A stretch of DNA of 64,000 nt, from NCBI GenBank assembly GCA_030549495.1, contig JAUIRK010001050.1, forward strand, positions 558,001 through 622,000, written 5' to 3'. Shown here in pieces: positions 13,140 through 24,265 of the stretch (position 1 is its first letter; every line of letters begins with the position of its first letter). Under the pieces are notes generated by a model that saw only the letters and a list, made by a program, of their open reading frames with translations, was not told the DNA's origin and ran no database searches. The DNA is from Nectonema munidae (Eukaryota > Nematomorpha > Nectonematoida > Nectonematidae). The position numbers and the translations under genes were made by a program.

Positions 13140-13851
13140 TAGAGCTTCTGATTTCTCGATAAAATTTAATTCTCGAGAAACGAGAAAAAAAAATATATGA
13201 TTTTCGAGACTCGAGAAGTTAAAAAATATTAAAAATATTTTACGAAAAAAATATTTTGTTTTATTAGTAAAATAACTTTTAAAAAAAACAAGAGCATTTA
13301 AAGTTTCGTTTTTCAAACTCAATCGTTTTGGAGATAAAATTCTTCCGCATTGACAAGAAGTTGGTTGGATGCATAAAAGAGAATTTTTTAACAATTACAT
13401 CGATTCTGATAAATCAAAATTTTTGTTTTGTTTGAACATCTGTAGTTCTTCTATTGTACTATCTTTTTCTTTTTTATTATACATGAATTCTTTAATTTCT
13501 CTATTTAAACTTTGAGTTAGAGATTCTTCTTCAAACTCATCAACAGATTCGACTTGAATTTGGCTTTCTTGTATAACAGTTCCATGCTCCGAATAATGAG
13601 AAAAAATTTTATCAAAGATATTTTTTGCACATTGTAAAATTTCTTCAAAATTTGAATATTCAAAAGTTGATTGTGCATTACACATAATTATTTATTTTTT
13701 ATTAATATTTATTCAAAATTTAACATGTTTTCAGTAATAAAAAATTTTTTAAATTCTTGAGTCTAGACAAAAATTTCTCAAGAATCAAGAAATAAAAAAT
13801 TCTAAAATTCTCGAGAACCAAGACTCGAGAAATCTCGAGACAGAAGCTCTA
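13140..13851 (-). mobile_element. Small hAT element, 712 bp, CTCGAG-rich ends
   Basis: Inverted ends TAGAGCTTCTGATTTCTCG and the complement of CAGAAGCTCTA, with perfect 8-bp target duplication ATATATAC (13132-13139, 13852-13859). Subterminal parts repeat TCTCGAGA. On the minus strand two frames remain, one acidic and helical (EFEEESLTQSLNREIKEF) and one ending LKNETLNALVFFKSYF, a block resembling the end of BED-finger hAT transposases. The catalytic core is missing, so it is a deletion derivative. Confidence 0.88.
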
Positions 13852-13916
13852 ATATATACCTAGTAAGATGAATGTATTATTTTTTTTGAGCTAGTAGCTG
13901 ACTGAAGAAATAGGGA

Positions 13917-14085
13917 AAAAATGTAATAACTCGATCGTAGTAAATTTTGTTATTACTTTTTTTTTAAATATAGTAATCTTAATTGTAAAGAAGGAAATTT
14001 CTCAAAAAAAAATTAATTGAAATAGTAAAAACACTAGCTAGCAATTGTCTGGTAGTAATGTTAACATATATACCTAGTAAGATGA
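13917..14085 (+). repeat. Direct repeat X copy 2 plus segment T
   Basis: Copy of 11053-11186 followed without interruption by GTAATGTTAACATATATACC and TAGTAAGATGAA. This is the uninterrupted state of the junction that the LINE (and, within T, the hAT element) occupies in copy 1. Confidence 0.82.
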
Positions 14086-14337
14086 AATTATTATTTTTTA
14101 ACTTTTTGAATAGTAAATTGCTCATTATTCTTTCTGTTTAAGACTAATTGCCCAGAATCTCAACCAGAGGCAGGGAATTAAAAAGCTCTTTATCATAACC
14201 TTTATTTTTTCTCAATTCTTGAAAATGTTTAGACTCAACGCTCTGATTTCAGAAAAGATCTTTATGAAGAATAATCCGTAATGGCCTAGTAGAATTAAAT
14301 GTATTACTCATATCGTATATAGTGATATTTCTCTTAT

Positions 14338-14392
14338 CGAGAATCGAGACCAGGACCATTCGATCAATGGACAGCGCTTCCACAGCTAGCCC
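14338..14392 (-). repeat. tRNA-like fragment (SINE head or tRNA pseudogene)
   Basis: Minus strand shows an A-box-like TAGCTGTGGAAGCGCTG, an anticodon-arm-like GTCCATTGATCGAATGGTC and a B-box-like GGTCTCGATTC at roughly tRNA spacing. The arms are imperfect and no 3' SINE domain with AAGCGGT follows, unlike the four SINE copies elsewhere. Confidence 0.4.
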
Positions 14393-16599
14393 CTCCTCTG
14401 CAGAGTTTTATTACAACCAAAAGTTTCCATTTCTATTTATATTTGTCATCTCAGATATCAGAAGTAATTCTATGGTCAAAATGTTTATAAGTGAAATCTT
14501 TGAATGTATTCTTAAAATACAATCAATCAATCACATCAAAAATAGTGAGATTGCACATAGATCACCCTTACCTGGTTCAACTACTTATTTGTGTGAGACT
14601 TTCAAAGACACTTTGTTGCGTAACAAATAAAGGCGAATCATGAGAATTTTGGCAGTTCATGAAAGTTGGAATGCAGTGAGGAAGGTTCAGAATCACTTAC
14701 ACACACGCACGCAAGTACAATACAAAAAAATGTTGGCATTGAAACATTAAATTTTCGCGAAATGATATAAAAATATAGTATATAATAGATGAATCCATTG
14801 GCATATAGTTCACGAGAGTGAGCAGGTTTTAAGAACCTTTGGCAAAACATATGCTGTTAGTTTTGTAAAACCTTGCCCACGGAAAAGTGGATGGCGCAAC
14901 ATAGACGTGATCGGATATACCGGATCCTTCCTCACTGGTTAAATCAGCACAAAGTTGATTTCACTGAAAGTCATATCGTTGTAAAAAATTTTACGTGTTA
15001 TAAAAGTTTACTTTCATGTCTTGCATCTTGCAAACCAATGTCAACTCTTTCCGGACTTCAAAGTCAAAATTAACGCCTCCAATTAACACTAACAAGTTGG
15101 CACGTACTTTGAATATCAGAAAGTCAATCCAGGGCTAGAGTCATAGTTCTTGTATCCTTTGCACAACTCAACTTTCTATGATAATGAAATAAAAAAAACT
15201 GCTTTTAACCGAACCCAAACCTTTGATGAAGCTGGCGTAAGTATACGCTTTTTATCTATCTGTAATGCTTTGTCTTATTTCGTAAATTCTATGAGTGACA
15301 GATAATTTTCTGAGAACTTTTTTATAAATAGATTTTTTCAAGGTTTTAGCCTACATTTCATCAAGTAAAAAACCTATAATATATTAACAGAGGTTTACAT
15401 TTATAGTAACATCGAAGATTCCACTCATCGAAGGGGAAATATACCTGTGTTACTTATCATATAACTAGGTTTCTACATTTTGGTCTGACCAAACAAAAGT
15501 TTGCCATTCTTTATTGAAGAGTTACACTTAGTATATACTTTTATTGTAGACATAATGATAAGTGAAGGAAAGAGACTCTTAAAATTAAAAAAGTTCTATT
15601 TTCAGACTCAATCTTTTTTTATGCAAAATAAAATTTGTTCTCGTGAATTAACTCAGTGGCTGTTTCCCTTCTGCGAAAATAACTTTTTTTAAGAATAAAT
15701 AGCCCTTACTTATAACGAAAAGATTTAGCAATACTTTTGTAATTCTACAAGTATAGTCATTTATCAAGGCTGTTTAAAAATCATAAAGGAATTAAAATTA
15801 TTTATATTCTGTTTGGAAGCATGTATGTATAACTTATTAAAGGTGATGTGATGAAGACTTTTGAGAACCTTTATATGCTATATTTGAATATGAAGTATCA
15901 GGAATTTGCTAAAACGGAAACTCATAATTTAGCTTATTTCATGAAAAAATATTAATTTGTATTCAGAGGAAATTCTTTTAAAGATATCCATCAAAGTGTT
16001 CAAATATATGTTCGCAACTTCTTCGTAAAAGCGTTGCCTAAAGCTCATTTCATAAACATCAGCAACTTAGAAACCTCACATAAACTTTGTTCTCTCAAGA
16101 TGCAGATAAAGATGCACGTTGTAAGAAACTTCTAAATTTTTAATTATTTGAAAAAATTGATAATATTTAATTATATTAATACTTGTACACAAATTGCATG
16201 AAATAACAGACGGTTTCAAGATAAACTAAAAGATCAAACTATCTTGATTTTTCCCTCCAGTAAAATCAACGCCCAGATTCCTGATGTATGACCCTGATGA
16301 TGTATTAATGTCATCATCATCTTCCATTTTAACGGCCATGATTAATCCCAGCAAGAAGGAATGAGCCGGGTTACCAAAGATGACATAAACCAAAATTTTT
16401 CAGGCAATCTTGATTTTGCGTCTCCAGTACAGCCTGTATTTTTCATCACCAAGTTAAAGTCTTAAACATTTCATAACCTTCTTTATATTTTGTATTGAGG
16501 TTAATTTGGGGTTACCTTCAACTTAATTCAAAGGCACCATTTTATAAACTCCGCATTGTGTCTTCTAAAAATATGTCCAAACCACCTAATTCTTTGCGT
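14393..16599. other. No gene recognised
   Basis: Several 60-100 codon frames (14322, 14638, 14873, 15501) show no family resemblance and no convincing exon borders. 14690-14720 has an ACACACGCACGC run. Confidence 0.45.
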
Positions 16600-16850
16600 T
16601 TTCTCAAGGTCGCACACATTCAAATTTAAACCTAAAGCTTATCAAAAGAAATACCGTCAGCACTACTTTGTTCAAAGAGCATATAACAAATTGAATAACC
16701 TACCTAATGACATCGTTCTTTCTCAAAGTATTGATATTTTCAAAAAGAAGGAAATTTTTGACGTTTTATGGAAAAATAGAAATATGTTGTTCTTAGTGAA
16801 AATTCTCAGATGCTTTTGTTGCTTAAATTATGTCATATTATGTTTTTTTA
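16600..16850 (+). mobile_element. CR1-like LINE 3' end
   Basis: Encodes the C-terminal block YRQHYFVQRAYNKLNNLPND followed by SIDIFKKK, the CR1 R-x-x-F-F-x-x-R-x-x-x-x-W-N-x-L-P pattern, then a 3' end with the tail CTTAAATTATGTCATATTATG, similar to the tail of the LINE at 26982-28382 (TTAATAAATTATGTTATGTT). The rest of the element is absent. Confidence 0.6.
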
Positions 16851-17104
16851 ACAATGATATGATGGCTGAAAATTTTTGATAAAACATTGCTAACAGAAAA
16901 TGCATGTTTTGAACATTTCGTTGTCATGGCACCCAACCGCATATGTGACGCTGTCAAACTGTAAAGAGTTCTAATACAACTAACAAAAAAAACATGGAGA
17001 TAGTTATTTCTTCTATGAATGTTGTGTGGCACATGATATATTGTGTTAAAATCAACTATATATAAATGCAATTATAAATATGTATATATGACATCACATA
17101 AGGT

Positions 17105-17260
17105 ACATGGGGGTGGGGGCACCCCAAGGAACTTCGAGGGGCACGGCCCCTTGTGCTCCATGTCTAGCTACACGACTGATACCATGTCTACAGGATTTAG
17201 GCTTGCGAAGGTTTTGAATGCTTGTGGATAAATTCCATAAATTTTTAAAACTATACTAGT
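17105..17260 (-). mobile_element. piggyBac-like C-terminal fragment and GC-rich tract
   Basis: Minus strand 17260-17175 reads FFNTSIVLKIYGIYPQAF then LNPVDM, matching the LLKTYGVYPSTPRALANPNPI of the neighbouring fragment at 17433-17690. It runs into a 70-bp G/C-rich tract (17105-17175) with GGGGCACCCC and CCCCTTGTGC, whose origin is unclear. Confidence 0.4.
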
Positions 17261-17432
17261 GTTGAAAAATTAAAAATGCTTTTTTTACTGAAATTTAAAC
17301 TTATGGGGTAAAAAGTAAAAAGAAAAAATTTATTTTAAGTCACTACTTTTAAAATTATAAGGCGATCCTTATATGCTCGTTCACATATTTGCTAACAATA
17401 TTAAAAATTCAAGTCATGTTTAGAAAAAATAA

Positions 17433-17690
17433 TCAAGGGTTTTTATGATAATCAACAAAATATTTGACATGCACACCAACATCACACTTTATGCACTTTG
17501 TAGGAGTCTTTGTGTGACTACGTTTTTTGTTATCTATAAGGGAAACGAAGTGTCCTATATTATCGTATCTTGTAGCATCAATAGGATTTGGATTAGCGAG
17601 GGCTCTAGGCGTTGAAGGATAAACACCATACGTTTTAAGTAACGTTTGAGCTAACATAAGCGTGAAAAAAGTAGATCTTTTCTTTCAAGA
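17433..17690 (-). mobile_element. piggyBac-like transposase C-terminus
   Basis: Minus-strand frame: TLLKTYGVYPSTPRALANPN, then RYDNIGHFVSLIDNKKRSH, then KCIKCDVGVHVKYFVDYHK and stop. The order R-x-D-x-x-x-H, then C-x-x-C-x-V-x-x-x-x-x-x-x-F-x-x-x-H-K, follows the cysteine-rich tail of piggyBac transposases, though with few cysteines left. The core domain is not found upstream. Confidence 0.5.
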
Positions 17691-17831
17691 AAAGGTGTCA
17701 TTGGATATATCAACCATGCTTGTAGTATCGAATAAATGCATGATGATAGGCATATACCTTTTTTTCTTTATAAAGCTTTAATCCAAATTTTATAAAGTAA
17801 CTAGGATAAGCCTGTTTGTCTCTCGCTTCGC

Positions 17832-17955
17832 TCGAGAAGTAGGATTCTAGGTCCCAAAAATCTAGGTCAACTTAAAGATTATTGGTAAAATTCTAGGTCC
17901 AGTTAAAAGTCATTGGTACTGTGATTCTAGGTCCTGTTAAAGATCATAGAGCTTG
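17832..17955 (+). repeat. Tandem ATTCTAGGTCC repeat
   Basis: Three to four degenerate units built on GATTCTAGGTCC(A/T)GTTAAA and AGATCATTGGTA, 35-45 bp apart. Confidence 0.6.
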
Positions 17956-20129
17956 GACTTTTAAAACTTAGTTTACAAGAATCATTAAAGCTTTCCTCGG
18001 AAGATGAATATCGACTCAACACCCTGTTTGAATCATCAGCTTGTACGCCACTGAAGTTGCTATCTGTATCATTATCTTTTTAATTTCTTCCAAAAAATTT
18101 AACAATTACAGGAAACCAGAAATATGATAAATGAAAATATAAATAAGATTAATACCGTTATAAAACAAATAGTTATATATTCGGGTCAATTGACCATTTT
18201 GGTATTTCTAAGTATAGTAAAAAATGGGCATTTTAGGGTTTAATAATGACAAAAAACTAGGAATATTATTTTTGACTGGTGTTTGAGAAGCTGATCTTTA
18301 CCAATCTATTTCGGTTTTTTGTTTGAATAAGGACAAATGATACACAGATGTACGTTGTATAAAGGGGAAACAGAGCTTTCATAACTTCCTCTACTAGCAG
18401 AGAATACATCAGTCAATGAAAACCAAAATACGCCAAAATTCTTACGGTATAGCTCCTTCTTATGTCTTCAGATCATTTAGGCCATCTTTCACAAGGATCT
18501 TGATCAGGGAAACCATTTAAGTCGATTGGAAAAATTTTACGTGTTAATTAAATTTAAATTGAATGGCTCACATCACGTGAACTTATAAAGTTTAATATTT
18601 TTATGAATATAGACAAAGTTCTTTATTAAAATAGGTTCAAGAAGATATAAAACACAACACGTGATTTTAGATAAAGCCTCAGTTTAGCAACTATATTTAA
18701 CAAAGCCTGTAAGTACTACGTCTCTCAACTTTTCTTTAAAGTTTGATAAGGAAAGAATTTATACATATTTTAAAAATGTGGAATCGCTTTTGCAGAAATT
18801 TAAAAGGGGTTTAAAAATAAAATTTTAATCAGGGTGGAAAAACGACAAAAACAAAAGAAAAAACATGAGAAATTTCATTTTATGAAGTTGTCTCTTCAAA
18901 GGAATCAGCGTAATTTTTTTGTTATAGGAGATTGCAGGAGATGTCCACAATTTTGACAATGAATGATCCAGGTGAATAGATCTAGAAGAAAAGCTCCAAA
19001 ATTATGATAAAAAGAAAGGCAGATTACTCTTTGTGTTCATTCTTTCCATTTTTTTTCATTTCTTTGAACCATTAATCAATAATTTAAAGGTATTTCAGGA
19101 AACTTGATTTCAAAAAACTAGTTTTTAATAGATTCTCAGATAAGAACAAAAATCTGATATCTACATAATTCTAATTTGACAGATATAAAAATCTTTTAAG
19201 AAATATGGATATATCTAATGAATCTTAAAATGATGAAATGGTGCCTAAAGATATTTTGTTTCTTTTGTCAAATCTAATGATAGGTTAAAATATTTTAAAT
19301 AGAATAAAAAAAATTTAATAAAATACTAAATATGTTATTCACTGTAAGTGCTAGAAAGTAGTCTTCAAAAGTAGTATGTAACTTGTGCTTCCCTACTTGT
19401 AGGACAAATGTCTTTGCCTTCATTAATTCATGTATTTTTTCATTTCTTGATTCGAAAATATATTTTTTTAAGGCTCGCACCATTTTCTCCTAAAATGTTT
19501 TGAAACATTTTTATCTTATTTATTATTCAATAAATGCACGTAACAAAAATAAAATAAATGGCGTGAAATGCAGGAAAATACAGGGTATCTCTTTGAAACA
19601 AAAAATGTATTGAAATATTTACATATTATTATTTATGCATCTCTTATAAACACCCCCTAGGAGGGAGAATGAGTAAGGTTGGTTGATTCAATAACTCAAG
19701 CCTACTTTCCTCATAATTAGGTATACGCGGGGCAATGGTCCTTTCTTGATGAAAACACCCCACAGTACCTTACTTAGTGTTTACTTTTTACAAAAATCAA
19801 ACACACAAAAATATATTGCAAAAGGTTAATATTCACAGACTCTTGACTAAATAAAGGGTTATTATTAGTGTGATATATCATCGTAAAGCATAACTTGGAT
19901 TTTTTTGCTAAATTAGATGTATATATGGATATGTTTGCATTTTCAAGTAGCATGCATTGATACTTGTGTCATTCAAGTGCGTACCTTTGCAGAAGTTCTT
20001 ATTCAAGATTCTACCTGGTTACTTTATCCTATTATGATATCGTGGACGGACATTTAGCCAAGGGAAATTTGACAGAATGGACATTTTTTGAAGCACATTT
20101 GACCTAAAGTATTGTTATCTTCAAAAAAG
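17956..20129. other. No gene seen
   Basis: AT-rich; scattered short frames only. 19640-19760 is somewhat richer in G+C but gives no frame or repeat match. Confidence 0.5.
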
Positions 20130-20880
20130 CCATTGATGTCGTGACAATAATACACTTTCTCATCCAGTGTGAAATACTGAGAGAATGTCATGACGTTGTC
20201 TCTGTTTTGTTACCCGACAGTTTTCGTCCAACAAGTTCCACTGTTTGAACCTGGATGTAGTAATTCTGCTTTTCATTTGGTGAGTCCTAGGTCTTTGAAA
20301 GATCATTGAACTCCGTTTGGTTAGGGAAAAGTGGAATAGCCAAGTTATCATCTGCAATAAAGGCATCGCCGTGAGCATCTTCTGTTTCGCTGCTGACACT
20401 TGTGCGAGCATCTTTCGTGATCACCGGAGGAGGGTTGGGAGCTGGAAGCTCCTCAAAATGCATCACAGAACGAAGAGATGATGGAAGATCGGGGTAGCCG
20501 AACATATCTGTCTTCTTATCCATAAGCGGACACGTCACTACCACCATACAAAAGTAGCAGTTGGTTGTTTGATCTGTTGGTTCCCGCCAGAATCTTGGCA
20601 CGCCAAACTTCAGTTTTCGTTACTTCCCTCTGTACCACGACTCCAGAGTGGACCGACAGCTTCCCCAAACCACGTGTGTCACCCAACTCTTATCCCGGTC
20701 CCCTACTTGAACTCTAAAGTACACCTTGTAAGCCGAACAGAAGAGGTTCCCTTCAACTATGGTGTACTTGACTGACTTGACATTCAGAAAGATTCCGCAG
20801 ACAGCAGAAGTTATCAGGATCATGCTTACAAGAACCTCGAGCAGGAGCCATCATGAGACAATATCTGTAAATAATAAGAC
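20130..20880 (-). pseudogene. Arthropod repeat protein with WREP...CYFC motif, broken
   Basis: Minus strand in order: AYKVYFRVQVGDRDKSWVTH with a following C and LESWYRGK, then KLKFGVPRFWREP, TTNCYFCMVVV, YPDLPSSLRSV, LPAPNPPP, an acidic stretch, NQTEFNDLSK, and in shifted frames AELLH-like and YYCHDINGFF segments. I recognise this order from a protein family found in many copies in arthropod genomes (D-x-D-K-x-W-x-P-H, then W-R-E-P, C-Y-F-C, Y-P-x-x-P-S-A-x-R-P, N-D-L-x-R-D-L). Its biochemical role is not known to me; the copy number suggests it travels with a mobile element. Only the first third is present, interrupted several times. Higher G+C than the surroundings. Confidence 0.6.
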
Positions 20881-21370
20881 GAGTTGAAGAACGGAAACAA
20901 AATTTAACATATATCAAATGACTACTTGAATGAATCATATAAATCATACTTGATTAAATGATATTTTTTTCAAAATATTTTCTAAATCACATAACGATCA
21001 ACAGTATGGTATGTTTTACTTCTGATTAGCATATCCCTGTATGTTTCAACGCTGTTGTATAGTTTTAGTAATGTTCAAAGGCATTTTTCTGCAATTTTCT
21101 TATGTAAATATACAAGTTTTTGTTATTTTTCAAAAAATCGGTGTCATTTCTTGAATAACGATTGGCGACATGAAAAATGTGCTTTTTCTTCATTCTTACG
21201 ACCTAAGAAAAGACAAACAACCAAAAAATTCACTCAAACAAAATCTTTGTTACATTGTGAATTAATTAAATCTTTTTTTTTAAGAAAATTTGTTGATTAT
21301 TATAATAAAAATATAATATCGAAACAAAATGTTTCAGTTATTAATAATGTACTTAATCTATTTATAACAG

Positions 21371-22577
21371 CTGTTAGTATTTTATTTGTGGACAGAAATA
21401 TTCAAAAAAAGGCAATGATTTTCTTTTCTCGTATACTATGATTTATGTTAGTTTTAATAATTTTTTAATGATTTTATGTTCTTAGACTTAAATAATTTTA
21501 TAAAAAGTGATTAAACTACCATTTTTAATACTATGATTCTTTACAATATGTAAAAAATACAAGTGCTACCAAACCACCCTATAAGGGTTAGTTACTTAAA
21601 CGTTGGCTTTTTCTGCTTATAAAAACTTGAAAATACCAAATAAACTCTCATTCTTTATGCCTCCTATTATTTTGAAATTATTCTGAGAACAGACGGTTGC
21701 ATTTTAAAATAGTGAAAATTTCTTTATTAGTTTATTTTGTCTCCTTTCTCTCTTATGTTAATTATGTAGCAAATTTTTCAATTTTGAGTAAAAGGTAAGG
21801 TACAGCGGGTGTATTTTCATTGACAAGGCACTGATGTACCGCTTATGTCAAATTATGAACAAATTCGTATCGATGAGGAATCGAATCCAGAGGCTTCCGT
21901 GCTGAGTCCATCATCTCAACCAACCTGCCATGCCACCCATAGAGTATGCTGTAGAGGATACGTCAAATTAGTTTTCAAAAAACTTAAGTTATGCTGTAAA
22001 ATTTTTTAATTTTTGTTGAAGCTCTACAACTTTTTCTGATAGACTTTTTTTCCTTAAAAGTTATTATAAAAGGCAAAACATTGAAAAATGTTAAAAGTTA
22101 TTTTACTTTTTGTATATTTTTGTAGCTTTCACCAATTTAGTTTTTAAACTATTTTTGAATGATGCTGAGAAAAATAAAATAATGCAATCTTAATTTATTG
22201 TTTTATTTTTGTTTGCACAATTATAACTTCATTTTATACCCTTACCTCTGAATCAATCACATTTTTTTCATATAAACATCGCAGGGTGTCTAGTAGACTC
22301 TTTGCCTTCAGACTACATTCACTCATATAAAACTCTCCAACCTTCAGTTATTTGTTTTCAGTTGTTTTCTCTATGAATCAAATATCCTTTCATCAATTCC
22401 TGTAATGTGCCTGATAGACTACTTCATTTTCAAATGAAAAACCTATTCGCCCCCCAACAATTTTGGATTTTTTTAAAGTAGTGTATATTCGATATGCAAA
22501 CTTAATTAAAATATTTTCGCCGGAAGTATAGTATTTAAATTTACCAATTTTGTAAAAAAAATATAAAGTAGTCTTAT
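21371..22577 (+). repeat. Unclassified ~1.2-kb repeat, copy A, with embedded SINE
   Basis: Matches, in opposite orientation, the three separated blocks of copy B (59155-60614, 61309-61449 and 62687-62819). Shared landmarks: TTTGTGGACAGAAATATTCA, ACCACCCTATAAGGGTTAG, GCAGGGTGTCTAGTAGACTC and GCCCCCCAACAATTTTGG. The left end may be the 3' end of a coding frame (ILFVDRN then a stop), shared by both copies, but the sequences before it are unrelated. The middle contains a tRNA-derived SINE (21795-21950) in both copies. I cannot assign it to a superfamily. Confidence 0.75.
21795..21950 (-). mobile_element. tRNA-derived SINE, copy 1 (inside repeat A)
   Basis: Minus strand: A box TGGCAGGTTGGTTGAG, B box GGATTCGATTC, then the family 3' domain ATAAGCGGTACATCAG and TTGTCAATGAAAATACACC. 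Same family as 51402-51545, 52780-52925 and 60276-60414. Confidence 0.7.
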
Positions 22578-23276
22578 AAAAAAAAGATAAAAATGAGTTA
22601 AAAATAAAAATACATACTTTATTTCTGTTCAGTACTTGAGGTTACATAATTCCTTCAAAGAGTTTAAAAACGAAGTGAAGCACAAAAGAATATTAATGTA
22701 TAGTTTTATTAACTATTTTAAAAATCCAATTTATCATTCGTGAAATAAAAACTAAAAGTTTCAATTTTTAGATAAAATTTCGTGTTGACTTAGAGCAGTC
22801 AGTAATTGCATTCACTTCTTAAGAAAGTTAAACAATTATTGATGTAGGTCGTAGGAAAACAAATTTGTTATGCTCGTATCAAAACATCTCATCAATAGCA
22901 AAACACACAGAGCGATCAATTTGCGTTTAGCGTTTGTATTTTTGTTGTGTGGTTCTGGTTGTATTCGTATAAGATGTTTCGCTCAGCATAGATAGCAACA
23001 CGCTTATGTGCTAACACTGATTCATAAGTGTATGAATGTGTTTTGTATGGGTTTGAATAATAAAATCATTCTTTTGTAGTTGTTACTTGATACCACACAT
23101 ATGCATCCAAACAAATAAAAAACAACAGACGGAAAATATAATCAAATTCACCCACATATGCTACATTGCTACACTCACTCAAATCGATCAGAGACATGTA
23201 TAATTTGACGAGTTGTTTTGACACGAGGGTAAGAAGTATATTTTCTTTCATCTCTATCAATTCATTTTCATCTGAA

Positions 23277-24172
23277 ATGAATGAACTTACGGATGCTACT
23301 CTGAGTGAGAATACAATTTTATCTGAAAATTGGAATTTTTCTTTTCTGTTACAAGTTTTAAATTCAAATGATAAATTAGAAATTTTTGTTTGCTTCGCAC
23401 AAAGTTATTTTAAATATTTTCCAATGCAATGATTGCCAACAAAATTGTAAATTAATAAAGAGAAATGATGTATCTGATGGATATTGTTTGAAATGTTCTT
23501 TTTTTTGCAAAAAGCCACCTCACCTTATTCTATGATTTTGTTCATTTATGGATGGTGTCGTGACTATTCATTAGACGCTATTATTCATGAAGTATCTATT
23601 GGAAGTGGACGAACTGCTGTAGACTGGACTAATTTTTGTAGAGAGATTGCTACAAGTTGGGTTGAAAGAAATTGTCTAACTGTTGGAGGTTTTGATGAAA
23701 ACTTTGAACAAATTATAGTAGAAATTGATGAAAGCAAGTTTTTTCCTAGAAAATATCACAAAGGTACTTGGAGAGAAGGTCATTGGGTGTTTGGAGCAAT
23801 TGAAAGAAATAGTAAGAAATGTTTTTTAGTTGAAGTTGAAGATAAGAGCGAAACAACTCTTACACAAATTATACAAAGACACATACTACTAGGATCCATT
23901 ATTGTTTCTGACGGATGGCCTGCTTACAGGAACATTTCTAACTATAATAATGGAGTTTATGATCATTGGGTAGTTATACACCAACATACCTTTGTTGCCC
24001 AAATGTTATGAACATTCACACGCAAAACATTGAAAATCTTTGGATGCGGGCCTAAGGAAAATTTAAAAGACAGTTTGGCACCTCCAACGAATTATTCAAA
24101 TCATATTTAGATGAGTTCGTTTGGAGCAGCCATTTTCCAAAAGCAAAATTATTTTCTGTTTTTAAATTCTAA
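23277..24172 (+). mobile_element. Merlin transposase (IS1016/ISXO2-like), broken
   Basis: The N-terminal part starts at MNELTDATLSENTILSENW; the zinc-ribbon part is scrambled by two frameshifts near 23400 and 23490. The main frame then holds the DDE core: IVEIDESKFFPRKYHKGTW, GHWVFGAIER, CFLVEVEDKS, SIIVSDGWPAYRNIS, VIHQHTFV, and beyond a stop near 24010, IHTQNIENLWMRA and YLDEFVW. These are the exact landmarks of the DDE_Tnp_IS1595 family, which in animals means Merlin. Another stop lies in the RA-GKFKRQF stretch. Catalytic Asp of DES and of SDGWPAY are both present. I could not identify the terminal inverted repeats, so the element is wider than the coding part given. Confidence 0.88.
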
Positions 24173-24265
24173 GATTTATTTCAACCGCAAAGTATTGGAC
24201 AGAGATAAAGTATGTATTTTTTATTTATAAATTAAATTTTTTTTTATTTACTCTCATACCTTAAT

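Noticed and set aside
14322-15073. Protein-coding gene from overlapping 60-100 codon frames
   Set aside because: No shared domain, no splice borders and overlapping frames on opposite strands.
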